The notes under the pieces were generated by a model. That model saw only the letters and a program-made list of their open reading frames with translations. It was not told where the DNA came from and ran no database searches. Of a stretch of 64,000 nt of DNA, positions 48,845 to 57,587 are shown piece after piece. The position numbers were made by a program, and so were the translations under genes. The stretch's first letter is position 1, and each line of letters begins with the position of its first letter. Origin of the DNA: CAVQMC01 sp963713505 (GTDB taxonomy: Bacteria; Bacteroidota; Ignavibacteria; Ignavibacteriales; Ignavibacteriaceae); contig CAVQMC010000020.1 of assembly GCA_963713505.1 (NCBI GenBank), positions 124,001-188,000 on the forward strand. Direction: 5' to 3'.

Positions 48845-49870
48845 ATGAGAAAATCAGAAAATACTAATCCTTCCGCCAGTGAAGAAGATAAATTAGTTGA
48901 ACAGACTCTTCGTCCTAGTAAATTAAATGAATTCCAGGGGCAGTTTAAGATAACGGAAAATCTTAATGTTTTTATATCTGCTGCACTTAAAAGAAAAGAA
49001 GCTCTCGATCATGTCTTGCTTACCGGACCTCCGGGACTCGGGAAAACTACATTAGCTCATATAATTGCTCATGAAATGGGAGTAAAATTAAAAATTACTT
49101 CAGGGCCTGTTTTAGAAAAACCCGGAGACTTAGCAGGAATATTAACCAACCTCGAAGAAAGATCAGTATTATTTATAGATGAAATTCATAGGTTAAGCCC
49201 GGTTGTTGAAGAATATTTATATTCTGCAATGGAAGATTATAAACTGGATATTATGATTGACAGCGGACCAAGTGCAAGGACTGTACAGATAAGTTTACCT
49301 AAATACACTCTTGTCGGTGCAACCACCAGAGCAGGAATGTTGTCTTCACCTTTGAGAGACAGGTTCGGAATTAAATTCAGATTAGACTATTATGAGTCGG
49401 ACACATTGGATAAAATTGTTTTAAGATCATCAAAACTTTTAAAACTTAAAATTCATAACAATGCTTCAGTTGAAATTGCAAAAAGATCCAGGGGAACTCC
49501 TAGAATTGCAAACAGGTTATTAAGAAGAACCAGAGATTTTGCTGACTATGAAAATAAAAACTCAATAGATCTGGAAATAGCAAAAAAAGCTTTAAATGCT
49601 TTGGAAGTTGACGAGTATGGCTTGGATGAAATGGATAAAGATATAATTTTAACCATAATTGAAAAATACAACGGCGGTCCTGTAGGATTGGGAACTCTGG
49701 CAGTTGCAGTTAATGAAGATCCGGGAACAATTGAAGAAGTTTATGAACCATTTTTAATTCAGCAGGGATTTATTCATCGCACTCCGCGCGGAAGGGAAGT
49801 GACCGATTTAGCTTATAAAAGATTCGGCAGAAAAAAGTATGATAATAAAGATAATTCTTTGTTTGATTAA
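48845..49870 (+). CDS. ruvB: Holliday junction branch migration helicase RuvB
   Basis: 341 residues, normal length. TLRPSKLNEFQGQ at the N-terminus, Walker A LLTGPPGLGKTTLAHIIAHEMG, Walker B LFIDEIHRLSPVVEEYLYSAMED, sensor LVGATTRAGMLSSPLRDRFGI, and the winged-helix end IQQGFIHRTPRGREVTDLAYKRFG are all present. RuvB hexamers drive Holliday junction migration with RuvA. ruvA and ruvC are not in the window. Confidence 0.97.
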   Translation: MRKSENTNPSASEEDKLVEQTLRPSKLNEFQGQFKITENLNVFISAALKRKEALDHVLLTGPPGLGKTTLAHIIAHEMGVKLKITSGPVLEKPGDLAGILTNLEERSVLFIDEIHRLSPVVEEYLYSAMEDYKLDIMIDSGPSARTVQISLPKYTLVGATTRAGMLSSPLRDRFGIKFRLDYYESDTLDKIVLRSSKLLKLKIHNNASVEIAKRSRGTPRIANRLLRRTRDFADYENKNSIDLEIAKKALNALEVDEYGLDEMDKDIILTIIEKYNGGPVGLGTLAVAVNEDPGTIEEVYEPFLIQQGFIHRTPRGREVTDLAYKRFGRKKYDNKDNSLFD

Positions 49871-49910
49871 ATATTAATACATTATTCAAATTTATTCTTA
49901 TGGAGAGATA

Positions 49911-51815
49911 ATGTTAACTAGAAAAATAAATATTATAATATTATTCTTATCAATTTTTATTTTATCGGGAATATCGGTTTTTGCTCAGGAAAGCTTATAT
50001 ATTCCTAGAAACATTCAAAAAGCATATGAAAACGGAACACGTTCTAAAGACGGTATGCCTGGAAAAAATTATTGGCAGAACTCTTCGGATTATAAAATTC
50101 AGGTAAAAATTGAACCTAAAGATAAAATGTTGGAGGGTAAAGAATCTATTACTTATCATAATAATAGTCCGGATACACTTAAACATTTGGTGATAAGACT
50201 TTACCAAAATTTAAATAAAATTGGTGAAGCCAGGGATTTTAATATGGATACTTCATCTATAACAAATGGTGATATAATAAAATCTATATCTGTAAATGAA
50301 TTTCCACTTGATCCGGATACAAGCAGTTTGGTTTCTATAAGAGGAACAAATTTATTTTTAAAATTGAAAAGTCCATCTAGCTCCAAAATCAAGTATAAAT
50401 CTTTCTTTTGAATGGGAGTTTAAAATTCCTAATGCACATAATCCGAGAATGGGATCTTATGATTCAACTTCTTATTTAATTGGTTACTGGTATCCGCAAA
50501 TGTCTGTTTATGATGATATAGACGGATGGGATACTTTTAATTATACAGGACAACAGGAATTTTATAATGATTTCTCAAATTATGATGTTGAAATAACTGT
50601 TCCGAATACATTTGGTGTTTGGGCAACCGGTAAGCTTCAAAATCCTTTTAATGTTTTAACAGATAAATATTTTAACAGATATAATGAAGCTCAAACTTCT
50701 GATAATATAATCCATATTGTAGATACAACAGATTTAAAGACAAATAAAATTTATTCTCAAAAGAATGATTTTAATACCTGGCATTATAAAGCTGATAATG
50801 TTACGGATTTTTGTTTCGGTACAAGCGATCATTATTTGTGGGATGCTGTTAGTCTTGTTGTTGATGATAATACAAATAGAAGAGTTTATATTGCGGCTGT
50901 TTATAAAGAACAGTCAAAGGATTTTTATAGTGTCGACGATATTGCAAGAAAATCAATAAATTATTACAGCAAAGTTTTTCCGGCGGTTCCTTTTCCGTTT
51001 CCCAGTATGACTGTATTTAACGGAGCAGGCGGAATGGAATTTCCAATGATGGTAAATGATGGTTCATATAAAAATAGAATTGCAACCGTACATGTAACTT
51101 CACATGAAATTAGTCATTCTTATTTTCCGTTTTATATGGGAATAAATGAAACAAAGTATGCCTGGATGGATGAAGGAATGGCAACATTTATTCCGTTTGA
51201 TCTTCAGTCTGAACTGGCTCCTGGCTACAATCCGAGAGCTGTTAATGCTTCTAGTTATGCAGAATTTGCGGGAGAAGAAATGGAGATGCCAATGATTATT
51301 CCTTCTGTCTTATTGGAAGGGAATTCATACAGAATGGCATCTTACAGAAGACCCGGAGCAGCGTATGACATCTTAAGACAAACAATGGGTAAAGAAACAT
51401 TTGATAGAACTTTTAGAGAATATATAAAAAGATGGAACGGTAAACATCCAATTCCGTACGACTTTTTTAATACTTTTAATAATGTTAGCGGAGAAAATCT
51501 TGATTGGTATTTTGAACCGTGGTTTTTTAAAAGAGGATATCCTGATTTAGCAATAAAAAATGTTAAATCCGATGGCAATAAAATAAAGATAATTATTAGT
51601 CGAGTTGGCGATATTCCAATTCCAATTAATTTAAACATTACTGATTCCGACGATTCAATATCCAATGTTTATAAAGAAGCATCAATTTGGAAAAACGGCA
51701 GATAAGGAAATAACAATTGAAAAAACTTTGCAGAATCCTGTAAAAAAAGTAATGCTTAGGCAGTCCTGTTATTCCTGATGCAGATTTATCAAATAATATT
51801 TACACATCTAAATAA
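49911..51815 (+). CDS. M1 family metallopeptidase, exported, three frameshifts
   Basis: About 630 residues when repaired. Signal peptide (INIIILFLSIFILSGISVFAQ), an aminopeptidase-N-like N-terminal domain (YKIQVKIEPKDKMLEGKESITYHNNS), then a break near 50390 (an extra T in 'aagtataaat'), after which INLSFEWEFKIPNAHNPRMGSYD continues. The exopeptidase motif is GGMEFPMM, and the zinc site is HEISH with 18 residues to Glu in DEGMATF, exactly the M1 spacing. Further shifts near 51702 and 51760 hide the end (DKEITIEKTLQNPVKKVM, PVIPDADLSNNIYTSK). It likely trims peptides in the periplasm or outside. Confidence 0.88.
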
Positions 51816-51824
51816 TTTATTTTG

Positions 51825-51867
51825 GGTTTGCTGTTTGATATTATTATTGAGCAGCAAACCTTTTTTT
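51825..51867 (+). terminator. Terminator after the M1 peptidase
   Basis: GGTTTGCTG (51825-51833) pairs with CAGCAAACC (51852-51860), followed by a run of seven T. Confidence 0.88.
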
Positions 51868-51966
51868 AATCACTTCGTTTTAAAAACCGTGATAAGTTTC
51901 ATTGGAGCAAGTTTATATTATTTTATATTTAACATTGTAACGATGTTAAATTAAAAGGAGATCAAA

Positions 51967-52155
51967 ATGGATAAACTAGAAATAAGAGGTAATTGGAATA
52001 ACGTTAAAGGTAAATTAAAAGAAAAATGGGGAAATTTAACCGATGATGATTTAACTTTAATTGAAGGCCATGAAGAACAATTAATCGGTAAAATTCAAAA
52101 CAGAACAGGTAAAACCAGAGAAGAAATAATTAAATTTATTAATAGTTTAAGCTGA
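51967..52155 (+). CDS. CsbD family stress protein
   Basis: 62 residues, highly charged, with the CsbD pattern GNWNNVKGKLKEKWGNLTDDDLTLIEGHEEQLIGKIQNRTGKTREE. An AAGGAG site lies 8 bases before the ATG. CsbD-like proteins are general-stress proteins of unknown mechanism. It is a single-gene unit between two strong terminators. Neighbouring DUF2383 and YtxH genes belong to the same kind of stress repertoire. Confidence 0.92.
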   Translation: MDKLEIRGNWNNVKGKLKEKWGNLTDDDLTLIEGHEEQLIGKIQNRTGKTREEIIKFINSLS

Positions 52156-52178
52156 TAATATTTTGATTTATTTTGATT

Positions 52179-52207
52179 AAGCATGTCTTTATAGACATGC
52201 TTTTTTT
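52179..52207. terminator. Terminator after csbD, usable from both strands
   Basis: AAGCATGTCT (52179-52188), loop TTAT, AGACATGCTT (52193-52202), then TTTTT on the plus strand. The DUF2383 gene converges on it from the other side. Confidence 0.88.
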
Positions 52208-52673
52208 AATTTAAACTGAATTGTTCAACCGAACTATTTTGAAATCCAATGCTATTTTTCAATCTAAGCGATCTGAACTTATTGTTTAATTCTTCAGTCT
52301 TGAAAAACTGTTTGGAAATTACAGGAATAACTTCCCATAAAATATCTTCGTTTAATGCCGATTTATATTGCATGGAAACTAATTCATTTTCTTGTAAAAA
52401 ATGTTTAATTAGCTCATCACTATTAATTGAAGCAGCATCTAATTTAAATTCAAGATTTTCTGAACATTCTTCAACTTTACCGCCAAGTCTTAAAATTTCT
52501 GATTTTAATTTTAAGGATTGTTTAATTCTCTCCTGAAGTAAATCCTTAAATATGTTTTTTAATTGTGCATTTGAAATGTATTGAACTGTATTTTGAATTG
52601 ATCTATTTGACTTGGAAACTGATTTCATCAAATCGTTTAATATTTTTAATGTTCTGCTTCTGATATAATCCAT
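52206..52673 (-). CDS. DUF2383 ferritin-like four-helix protein
   Basis: 155 residues from the ATG at 52673, chosen because GGAG lies 7 bases upstream; the same frame is open to 52727 but without a site. The sequence is helical throughout: RTLKILNDLMKSVSKSNRSIQNTVQYI, LKNIFKDLLQERIKQSLKLKSEILRLGGKVEE, then a second helical pair. This matches DUF2383 (PA2169-like), a ferritin-like fold commonly near stress genes. The glutamates of a di-iron site are not clearly conserved in my reading. Confidence 0.7.
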   Translation of the reverse strand: MDYIRSRTLKILNDLMKSVSKSNRSIQNTVQYISNAQLKNIFKDLLQERIKQSLKLKSEILRLGGKVEECSENLEFKLDAASINSDELIKHFLQENELVSMQYKSALNEDILWEVIPVISKQFFKTEELNNKFRSLRLKNSIGFQNSSVEQFSLN

Positions 52674-52833
52674 ATTTAACTCCAATATTTTTACGACAGC
52701 AAATTTGCCTTCTAGAAATGTCAGCAATTAATAAGTGAAACCCATTTAATTTATTTATCTAAATATACTAAATGGCAATTTTAGGAGTGATGGTATTTAA
52801 CACAAGATGTCAGAATTAACAATTATTTAATAA

Positions 52834-53220
52834 TTAATCCGGATTAGTCTTTACTTGCATAGCATCTTCAATAGTATGCTGAAGTTCTTCATCAACAAAT
52901 GGTTTTACTATAAAACCTGATGGATGGATAGCTTGAGCACTTTGGAAAGTTTGTTCATCATTTAAAGCAGTTAAATATATTATTGGAATATCCAATTTCT
53001 GTCGAATTATTTTACCAACATCTATTCCTGTCAGTTCTCCTTTGAGACGAATATCCATTAAAATCAAATCCGGTTTTTCAAGTTCGGCTTTTAATAATGC
53101 ATCCAATCCGGATTTGGCAATAGATGTTACATCGTAGCCTAACTTAATAAGATGATCTTTTATATCCATTGCAACAATGCTTTCGTCTTCAACCATTAAA
53201 ATTCTTGTTTTGTCTTTCAT
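52834..53220 (-). CDS. CheY-like single-domain response regulator
   Basis: 128 residues, one receiver domain only. ILMVEDESIVAMDIKDHL holds the acidic pocket, Asp56 in PDLILMDIRL is the phospho-acceptor, YLTALNDEQTF carries the switch Thr, and FIVKPF has the conserved Lys near 104. The family resembles receivers fed by hybrid PAS kinases. No kinase is adjacent, so it is an orphan regulator here. Confidence 0.9.
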   Translation of the reverse strand: MKDKTRILMVEDESIVAMDIKDHLIKLGYDVTSIAKSGLDALLKAELEKPDLILMDIRLKGELTGIDVGKIIRQKLDIPIIYLTALNDEQTFQSAQAIHPSGFIVKPFVDEELQHTIEDAMQVKTNPD

Positions 53221-53663
53221 GTTTTAGTCCTGGTTGGTAATGATAAAATAATTTTAATTAAAAATATCTAGCTAAAATGAAAATTTGATGAATTTTGAAA
53301 ACCGAAATGTGAAGAACAAAAATATTACCTCAATCTTTTATTATTTAAAAATCCTACAAAATATTACTTATCTATTTCAATTAATAAATTACTATTTATT
53401 TTTGCTCTGTTTTTTAGAAATGATTTAAAATGATTCCAAATAAATTATTTGAAATTTGCTGCCAACATTTTATTTTCACTGAACATATCTTTCTTTAATT
53501 AAAAATGCAAGAGAATTTTTCTCAGTATGAGAATCTTGTGTCATTTATTACAAATCTAATTTTAAATAACTGTTAAGAAATAATTAAATTTTAAAATTAC
53601 CGGAATTTTATATTTGATGAAACTGTAATTATTCGCATATTTATAAATTAAATTTTTTAAGCT
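53221..53663. other. Intergenic region before phnD
   Basis: 443 bases, AT-rich, no ORF and no hairpin of note. Its right half holds the phased TTAA repeats and the TATATTTG element described separately. The left half must carry the promoter of the minus-strand receiver gene, which I cannot pinpoint. Confidence 0.5.
53562..53616 (+). promoter_or_regulatory. Candidate Pho box and promoter of phnDCE
   Basis: TTAAAT, TTAAGA and TTAAAT start at 53562, 53573 and 53584, exactly 11 bases apart. The next 11-base step is a weaker AATTAC (53595). TATATTTG, a full TAnnTTTG match, lies at 53609-53616. The geometry copies the stronger array before pstB. The half-sites alone would be weak in such AT-rich DNA; the phasing and the location raise the score. 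Confidence 0.5.
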
Positions 53664-54593
53664 ATGAAAATTGTTAAATATCTAATTTATCTGCTTCCAG
53701 TAGTCGCTTTTATAGTAGTATCATCTGCAAGAGAATTAGAAGAGGGAGCATTAGGGACAAGATCTAACCCGATAAAAATCTATTTTACACCTTCTGTTGA
53801 TGCTAAAAGAATAACTACAAATGCCAAAGAATTAGTCGATTTTTTGGAAAAGAAAACTGGTTATTTTTATAGAACTGCAGTGCCGGCCAGTTTTATAGCT
53901 GTAGTGGAAGCTTTTGGAACGAAAAAAGTAGACATAGCTAGTATAAACACATTTTCATATTTAATGGCTAATGCTAAATATGGCGCTCAAGCTAAATTGA
54001 GAATTGTTCGGGATGGAGGCGAAACTTCTTATAAAGGTCAAATTATTACCAGATTTGATTCCGGTATTGATTCTTTAAGTGATATTAACGGTAGATCTTT
54101 TGCTTATGTGGATCCTTCTTCTACATCAGGTTATATTTTACCAAAAGCAATGTTTGATTCTTTGGGAATTAAACCAAGCGAAACAGTTTTTGCTATGCGG
54201 CATGATAATGTAGTTACAATGGTTTATCAGGGGCAAGTTGCAGCAGGAGCTACTTATTATGCTCCGCCTGATCCTGAAGGACATATCCTTGATGCAAGAA
54301 TGAGAGTCGAAAAACAATTTCCCGATGTTGAACAAAAAGTAAAAATTATCGGGTTCACACAAGAAATTCCAAATGACCCCTGGGTTTTTAGAAAAGGTCT
54401 CGATAAAGAAATGGCTGATAAGATTGTAAAAGCTTTAGTTGAATATGTAAATACTCCTCAGGGCAAAAAAGCGATGTATGATATTTATGATATCCGCGGA
54501 TTAATACCAACAAAAGATAGTGATTATGATGCACTTCGAGATTTATTAAAACGCCAGCATATTTCCTTTGAAAAATTAGTAAAGAAAAAATGA
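53664..54593 (+). CDS. phnD: PhnD-like phosphate/phosphonate-type substrate-binding protein
   Basis: 309 residues with an N-terminal export segment (YLIYLLPVVAFIVVSSA). The PhnD-type periplasmic binding fold is recognisable: NPIKIYFTPSVDAKRITTNAKELVDFLEKKTGYFYRTAVPASFIAVVEAF, DIASINTFSYLMA, DINGRSFAYVDPSSTSGYILP and ATYYAPPDPEG. Members bind phosphonates, phosphite or phosphate. There is no C-P lyase or phosphite dehydrogenase gene in the window. The pstB-phoU neighbours and Pho-box-like promoter make phosphate a reasonable guess (inference). The phnC start overlaps its stop (ATGA). Confidence 0.87.
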   Translation: MKIVKYLIYLLPVVAFIVVSSARELEEGALGTRSNPIKIYFTPSVDAKRITTNAKELVDFLEKKTGYFYRTAVPASFIAVVEAFGTKKVDIASINTFSYLMANAKYGAQAKLRIVRDGGETSYKGQIITRFDSGIDSLSDINGRSFAYVDPSSTSGYILPKAMFDSLGIKPSETVFAMRHDNVVTMVYQGQVAAGATYYAPPDPEGHILDARMRVEKQFPDVEQKVKIIGFTQEIPNDPWVFRKGLDKEMADKIVKALVEYVNTPQGKKAMYDIYDIRGLIPTKDSDYDALRDLLKRQHISFEKLVKKK

Positions 54594-55351
54594 TATTAAA
54601 AGTTCGTAACCTTCATAAAATTTACGATAATGGAACACATGCTTTAAAAGGTGTTAATTTTGATGTAAATGAAGGCGAGTTTCTAGTAATTATAGGTTTA
54701 AGCGGTTCAGGAAAATCAACCTTACTTAGATGCATAAACAGATTAATTGAACCTACCTCAGGAACAATTGAATTTCTTGGCAAAGATATTACTCACGTAA
54801 AAGGTGAAAATTTAAGAAAAGCAAAATCAAAAATTGGAATGGTATTTCAACAGTTCAATTTAATTAAGAGAAGATCAGTTCTTATAAATGTAATCTCAGG
54901 TAAATTAGCTCAGCTCGGTACTTTTGAATCGTTACTAGGAAAATTTAATAATGATGTTTATAAAGAAGCTCAAAATTGTTTGGAAACAGTCGGAATTAGC
55001 GAAAAAGCCAGCATCAGAGCCGATTCCTTAAGCGGCGGTCAGCAGCAGCGTGTAGCAATTGCTCGTAGTTTAATGCAGAATCCCAAATTATTATTAGCAG
55101 ATGAACCGGTCGCTTCTTTAGACCCTGCAACTTCAAATTCAGTTATGCAGTATTTTGAAAAAATTAATAAAGAATTTGGAACAACAGTTATTTGTAATCT
55201 TCACTTTTTAAGTTTGGTAAGAAGATACGCAACCCGGGTTATTGCATTAAAGGCCGGTGAAATTATTTACGAAGGTTCTCCATCTGAAATTAATGAAGCC
55301 TGGTTCAAAACTATTTACGGTGAAGAAGCCGAAGAGGTAGAAATTAGATGA
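54590..55351 (+). CDS. phnC: PhnC-like ABC transporter ATP-binding subunit
   Basis: 253 residues. Walker A GLSGSGKSTLLRCINRL near residue 37, Q-loop FQQFNLIKRRSVLINV, signature LSGGQQQRVAIARSL near 150, Walker B LLADEPVASLDP near 172, and the PhnC-typical VICNLHFLSLVRRYATRVIALKAGEIIYEG. It energises import of the PhnD ligand through the PhnE permease. It overlaps phnD and phnE by four bases each, giving a tightly coupled three-gene transporter. Confidence 0.92.
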   Translation: MILKVRNLHKIYDNGTHALKGVNFDVNEGEFLVIIGLSGSGKSTLLRCINRLIEPTSGTIEFLGKDITHVKGENLRKAKSKIGMVFQQFNLIKRRSVLINVISGKLAQLGTFESLLGKFNNDVYKEAQNCLETVGISEKASIRADSLSGGQQQRVAIARSLMQNPKLLLADEPVASLDPATSNSVMQYFEKINKEFGTTVICNLHFLSLVRRYATRVIALKAGEIIYEGSPSEINEAWFKTIYGEEAEEVEIR

Positions 55352-56424
55352 TTTCCAATCCGGAATTAGAAATAAATCCGCATAAAGTTTTAGCAAAAGC
55401 TAAGAAAAAAGAAGAACAAAAAAGCTTTATAAAAGCTATCCTTTTAGATTCGTTTTTAGTTTTTTACAGTTTACTTGTATTACAGCGTGCGGTTTATTAC
55501 AAGTTCATTCTTCAACTAAGAGATTTACCTTTCAGTTGGAATGAAATTTTACTTCTGTTCTTGATAAGTGCTTTAATCGGCACACTATGGACCTGGTCTA
55601 GAACTTCACTTTCGTGTAAACTTTTCGGCATTGCAAAAGATAATAAAGTTACTAAATGGACAGTTGAAATTTTCGGCTGGTTCTTATTTAATATTACTTT
55701 TATTGCAGGCTGGATGATTACAAGACTTTCTATTGTGGGATTATTCAGCAGTGAAGGAATTCAAGGTGCAGAAAGAATTTTCGGTGCAATGTTCCAGCCG
55801 AATTTCGGCATTTTTGATGATGCATTATTTGCTATTATAGAAACCATTTATATTGCATTACTTGCTACCTTAATTTCCATTCCGCCCACCTTGTTTTTAA
55901 GCTTTTTTACGGCAAGAAATCTAATGAGAGATAATAAAATAGCTTTTGCTGTATATTATGTTTTAAGATTAGTATTGAATTTTGTCCGTTCAATTGAACC
56001 TTTAATCTGGGCAATTATTTTTTCTGTTTGGGTTGGAATTGGTCCTTATGCCGGAATGATTGCATTATTGGTCCATACTATTGCTTCCAATGCTAAGCTA
56101 TATTCTGAAGCGATTGAAAATATAGAAACCGGTCCGGTAGAAGCAATTTCTGCTACGGGAGCAAATAAAGTTCAGGTAGTTTGGTACGGAGTTGTTCCTC
56201 AAATTGTCCTTCCGTTTTTATCATTTACAATTTACCGCTGGGATATAAACGTAAGAATGGCAACAATCATCGGTTTAGTCGGCGGTGGCGGAATTGGTAC
56301 TATGTTAATGCAATACCAAGGCTTAGCGCGCTGGCACGAAGTAGGTCTAATTGTTTTAATGATAGCATTTGTAGTTTGGGTAATGGATTATATCTCTGCA
56401 AAAGTAAGAGAAGCAATTTATTAA
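55348..56424 (+). CDS. phnE: PhnE-like ABC transporter permease
   Basis: 358 residues. An N-terminal extension of about 120 residues carries additional helices, then comes the binding-protein-dependent transport domain (about 160-350) with FAIIETIYIALLATLISIPPTLFLSFFTARNLM, RSIEPLIWAIIFSVWVGIGPYAGMIALLVHTIAS, the coupling EAIENIETGPVEAISATGANKVQVVWYGVVPQ and RMATIIGLVGGGGIGTML. The EAA-like loop (VEAISATGA) contacts PhnC. It is the last gene of the phnDCE unit. Confidence 0.92.
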   Translation: MISNPELEINPHKVLAKAKKKEEQKSFIKAILLDSFLVFYSLLVLQRAVYYKFILQLRDLPFSWNEILLLFLISALIGTLWTWSRTSLSCKLFGIAKDNKVTKWTVEIFGWFLFNITFIAGWMITRLSIVGLFSSEGIQGAERIFGAMFQPNFGIFDDALFAIIETIYIALLATLISIPPTLFLSFFTARNLMRDNKIAFAVYYVLRLVLNFVRSIEPLIWAIIFSVWVGIGPYAGMIALLVHTIASNAKLYSEAIENIETGPVEAISATGANKVQVVWYGVVPQIVLPFLSFTIYRWDINVRMATIIGLVGGGGIGTMLMQYQGLARWHEVGLIVLMIAFVVWVMDYISAKVREAIY

Positions 56425-56479
56425 TAGTTCTATTTCAAATCATTTAACTTCTTAAAAATTCTTAAAAGAATTCCCTCTT

Positions 56480-56518
56480 TTAACATAAGAATAACATTCG
56501 GTTAATAATGCCTTAACA
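56480..56518 (+). promoter_or_regulatory. Pho box: four hexamers exactly 11 bp apart
   Basis: TTAACA (56480), ATAACA (56491), TTAATA (56502) and TTAACA (56513) are separated by five bases each, so they recur on one face of the helix. The hexamer and spacing match the Bacillus PhoP consensus TT(A/T/C)A(C/T)A, and the 11 bp step also matches Enterobacterial Pho boxes. The site lies between phnE and pstB-phoU, the expected context for PhoB/PhoP control. Confidence 0.75.
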
Positions 56519-56527
56519 CGCGGCAAG

Positions 56528-56535
56528 TAACTTTG
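56528..56535 (+). promoter_or_regulatory. TAnnTTTG promoter element downstream of the Pho box
   Basis: TAACTTTG is a perfect match to the Bacteroidota -7 consensus and lies 10 bases after the last Pho repeat, the normal activator-to-core-promoter distance. Transcription would begin around 56541-56545. Confidence 0.6.
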
Positions 56536-56541
56536 TAAAGT

Positions 56542-56668
56542 GTTTTTAGTTCAAGCATTTCGATTAAACTTAATTTTTTAATATGAAATATATATGATAA
56601 ATCAGTGTCTCTCATTCTCTCTCCCTTCCTTCGACTAAAGGGTGCCTCTCCGGTGCCCTTTTTTATTT
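56542..56668 (+). ncRNA. Candidate Pho-controlled small RNA (about 120 nt)
   Basis: The interval from the predicted start to a strong terminator contains no ORF longer than a few codons (the ATG at 56583 stops after four codons). Bases 56608-56632 are 24/25 pyrimidine (CU-rich), complementary in character to Shine-Dalgarno sequences, directly followed by the terminator stem. This layout is that of a trans-acting RNA with a single-stranded seed. Alternatively it is a short leader in which the terminator attenuates pstB. No known RNA family is recognised. Confidence 0.5.
56637..56668 (+). terminator. Terminator between phnE and pstB
   Basis: AAAGGGTGCC (56637-56646) pairs with GGTGCCCTTT (56652-56661) through eight Watson-Crick and two adjacent U-G pairs, with loop TCTCC, followed by TTTATTTATT. 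Confidence 0.8.
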
Positions 56669-56692
56669 ATTGTAAATAAATGACTAAATTTG

Positions 56693-56709
56693 TTAACATT
56701 ATAGTAACA
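56693..56709 (+). promoter_or_regulatory. Two further Pho-type hexamers before pstB
   Basis: TTAACA (56693) and GTAACA (56704) are 11 bases apart, with TATAAAAT at 56712-56719 downstream and the pstB ATG at 56792. It is a shorter version of the upstream array and may give pstB-phoU its own promoter. Confidence 0.5.
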
Positions 56710-56791
56710 CATATAAAATCTTTTTTATTTTAATCTAGTTTATATTTACCGTTTAATTTAATTATTCAACTATTCTTTATAAATTTAGCTG

Positions 56792-57550
56792 ATGAAAGAA
56801 ACAAAAATTTCCGTTAATAAGTTGAATTTGTTTTATGGAAAAAAACAGGCTTTAAAAGATGTTTCATTAGAAATACCTGAAAAGAAAGTTACCGCTTTCA
56901 TTGGTCCTTCCGGATGCGGTAAATCTACTTTTTTAAGATGTTTAAATAGAATGAATGATTTAATTCCAAATGTCAAAATTTCAGGTGATATTAAAATCGA
57001 CGGTAAAGATATTTATAAAGAAAATATCGATGTTGTCGGCTTAAGAAAAAAAGTAGGAATGGTTTTTCAAAAGTCTAATTTATTTCCTTTAACTATTTAT
57101 GAAAATCTTACTTTCGGTCCAAAGCTTTACGGAACAAAAAATAAAAAACAATTAAATGAAATCGTCGAAAGGACGTTAACACAAGCTGCATTGTGGGAAG
57201 AAGTAAAAGACAGGTTAAATGAGCCTGCATTAAAATTATCCGGTGGACAGCAGCAGCGTGTTTGCATTGCCCGGACTTTATCTATTGAACCGGAAATTGT
57301 TTTAATGGATGAACCTGCAAGTGCATTGGATCCAATTTCTACTGCAAAGATTGAAGAATTAATATTTGAACTTAAAAAGAAATATACAATTGTTATTGTT
57401 ACTCATAATATGCAGCAGGCAGCAAGAGTAAGTGACAGCACTGCATTTTTCTATTTAGGCGAATTGATTGAACATGATAAAACCAGTAAAATTTTTACAA
57501 GCCCTGCTGTAAAACAAACCGAAGAATATGTTACCGGCAGATTCGGTTAA
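56792..57550 (+). CDS. pstB: Phosphate ABC transporter ATPase PstB
   Basis: 252 residues, normal length. Walker A IGPSGCGKSTFLRCLNRMNDLIP, VGMVFQKSNLFPLTIYENLTFGPKLYG, signature LSGGQQQRVCIARTL, Walker B VLMDEPASALDP and TIVIVTHNMQQAARVSD with YLGELIEHDKTSKIF are all PstB-specific rather than generic. The usual pstS, pstC and pstA genes are not adjacent, while a phnDCE transporter stands immediately upstream. phoU follows after 37 bases. PstB may serve a Pst permease encoded elsewhere. Confidence 0.95.
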   Translation: MKETKISVNKLNLFYGKKQALKDVSLEIPEKKVTAFIGPSGCGKSTFLRCLNRMNDLIPNVKISGDIKIDGKDIYKENIDVVGLRKKVGMVFQKSNLFPLTIYENLTFGPKLYGTKNKKQLNEIVERTLTQAALWEEVKDRLNEPALKLSGGQQQRVCIARTLSIEPEIVLMDEPASALDPISTAKIEELIFELKKKYTIVIVTHNMQQAARVSDSTAFFYLGELIEHDKTSKIFTSPAVKQTEEYVTGRFG

Positions 57551-57587
57551 TTATTTTGATAAATCTTTTAATTTAAAAGGTAATTAG

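Noticed and set aside
10956..51815. Programmed +1 frameshifting as an explanation for the many insertions
   Set aside because: The sites share no common slippery motif or downstream structure and occur at varied codons; error is simpler.
53221..53561. Small RNA or ORF in the region before phnD
   Set aside because: No terminator hairpin, no ORF with a ribosome site and only AT-rich sequence could be found.
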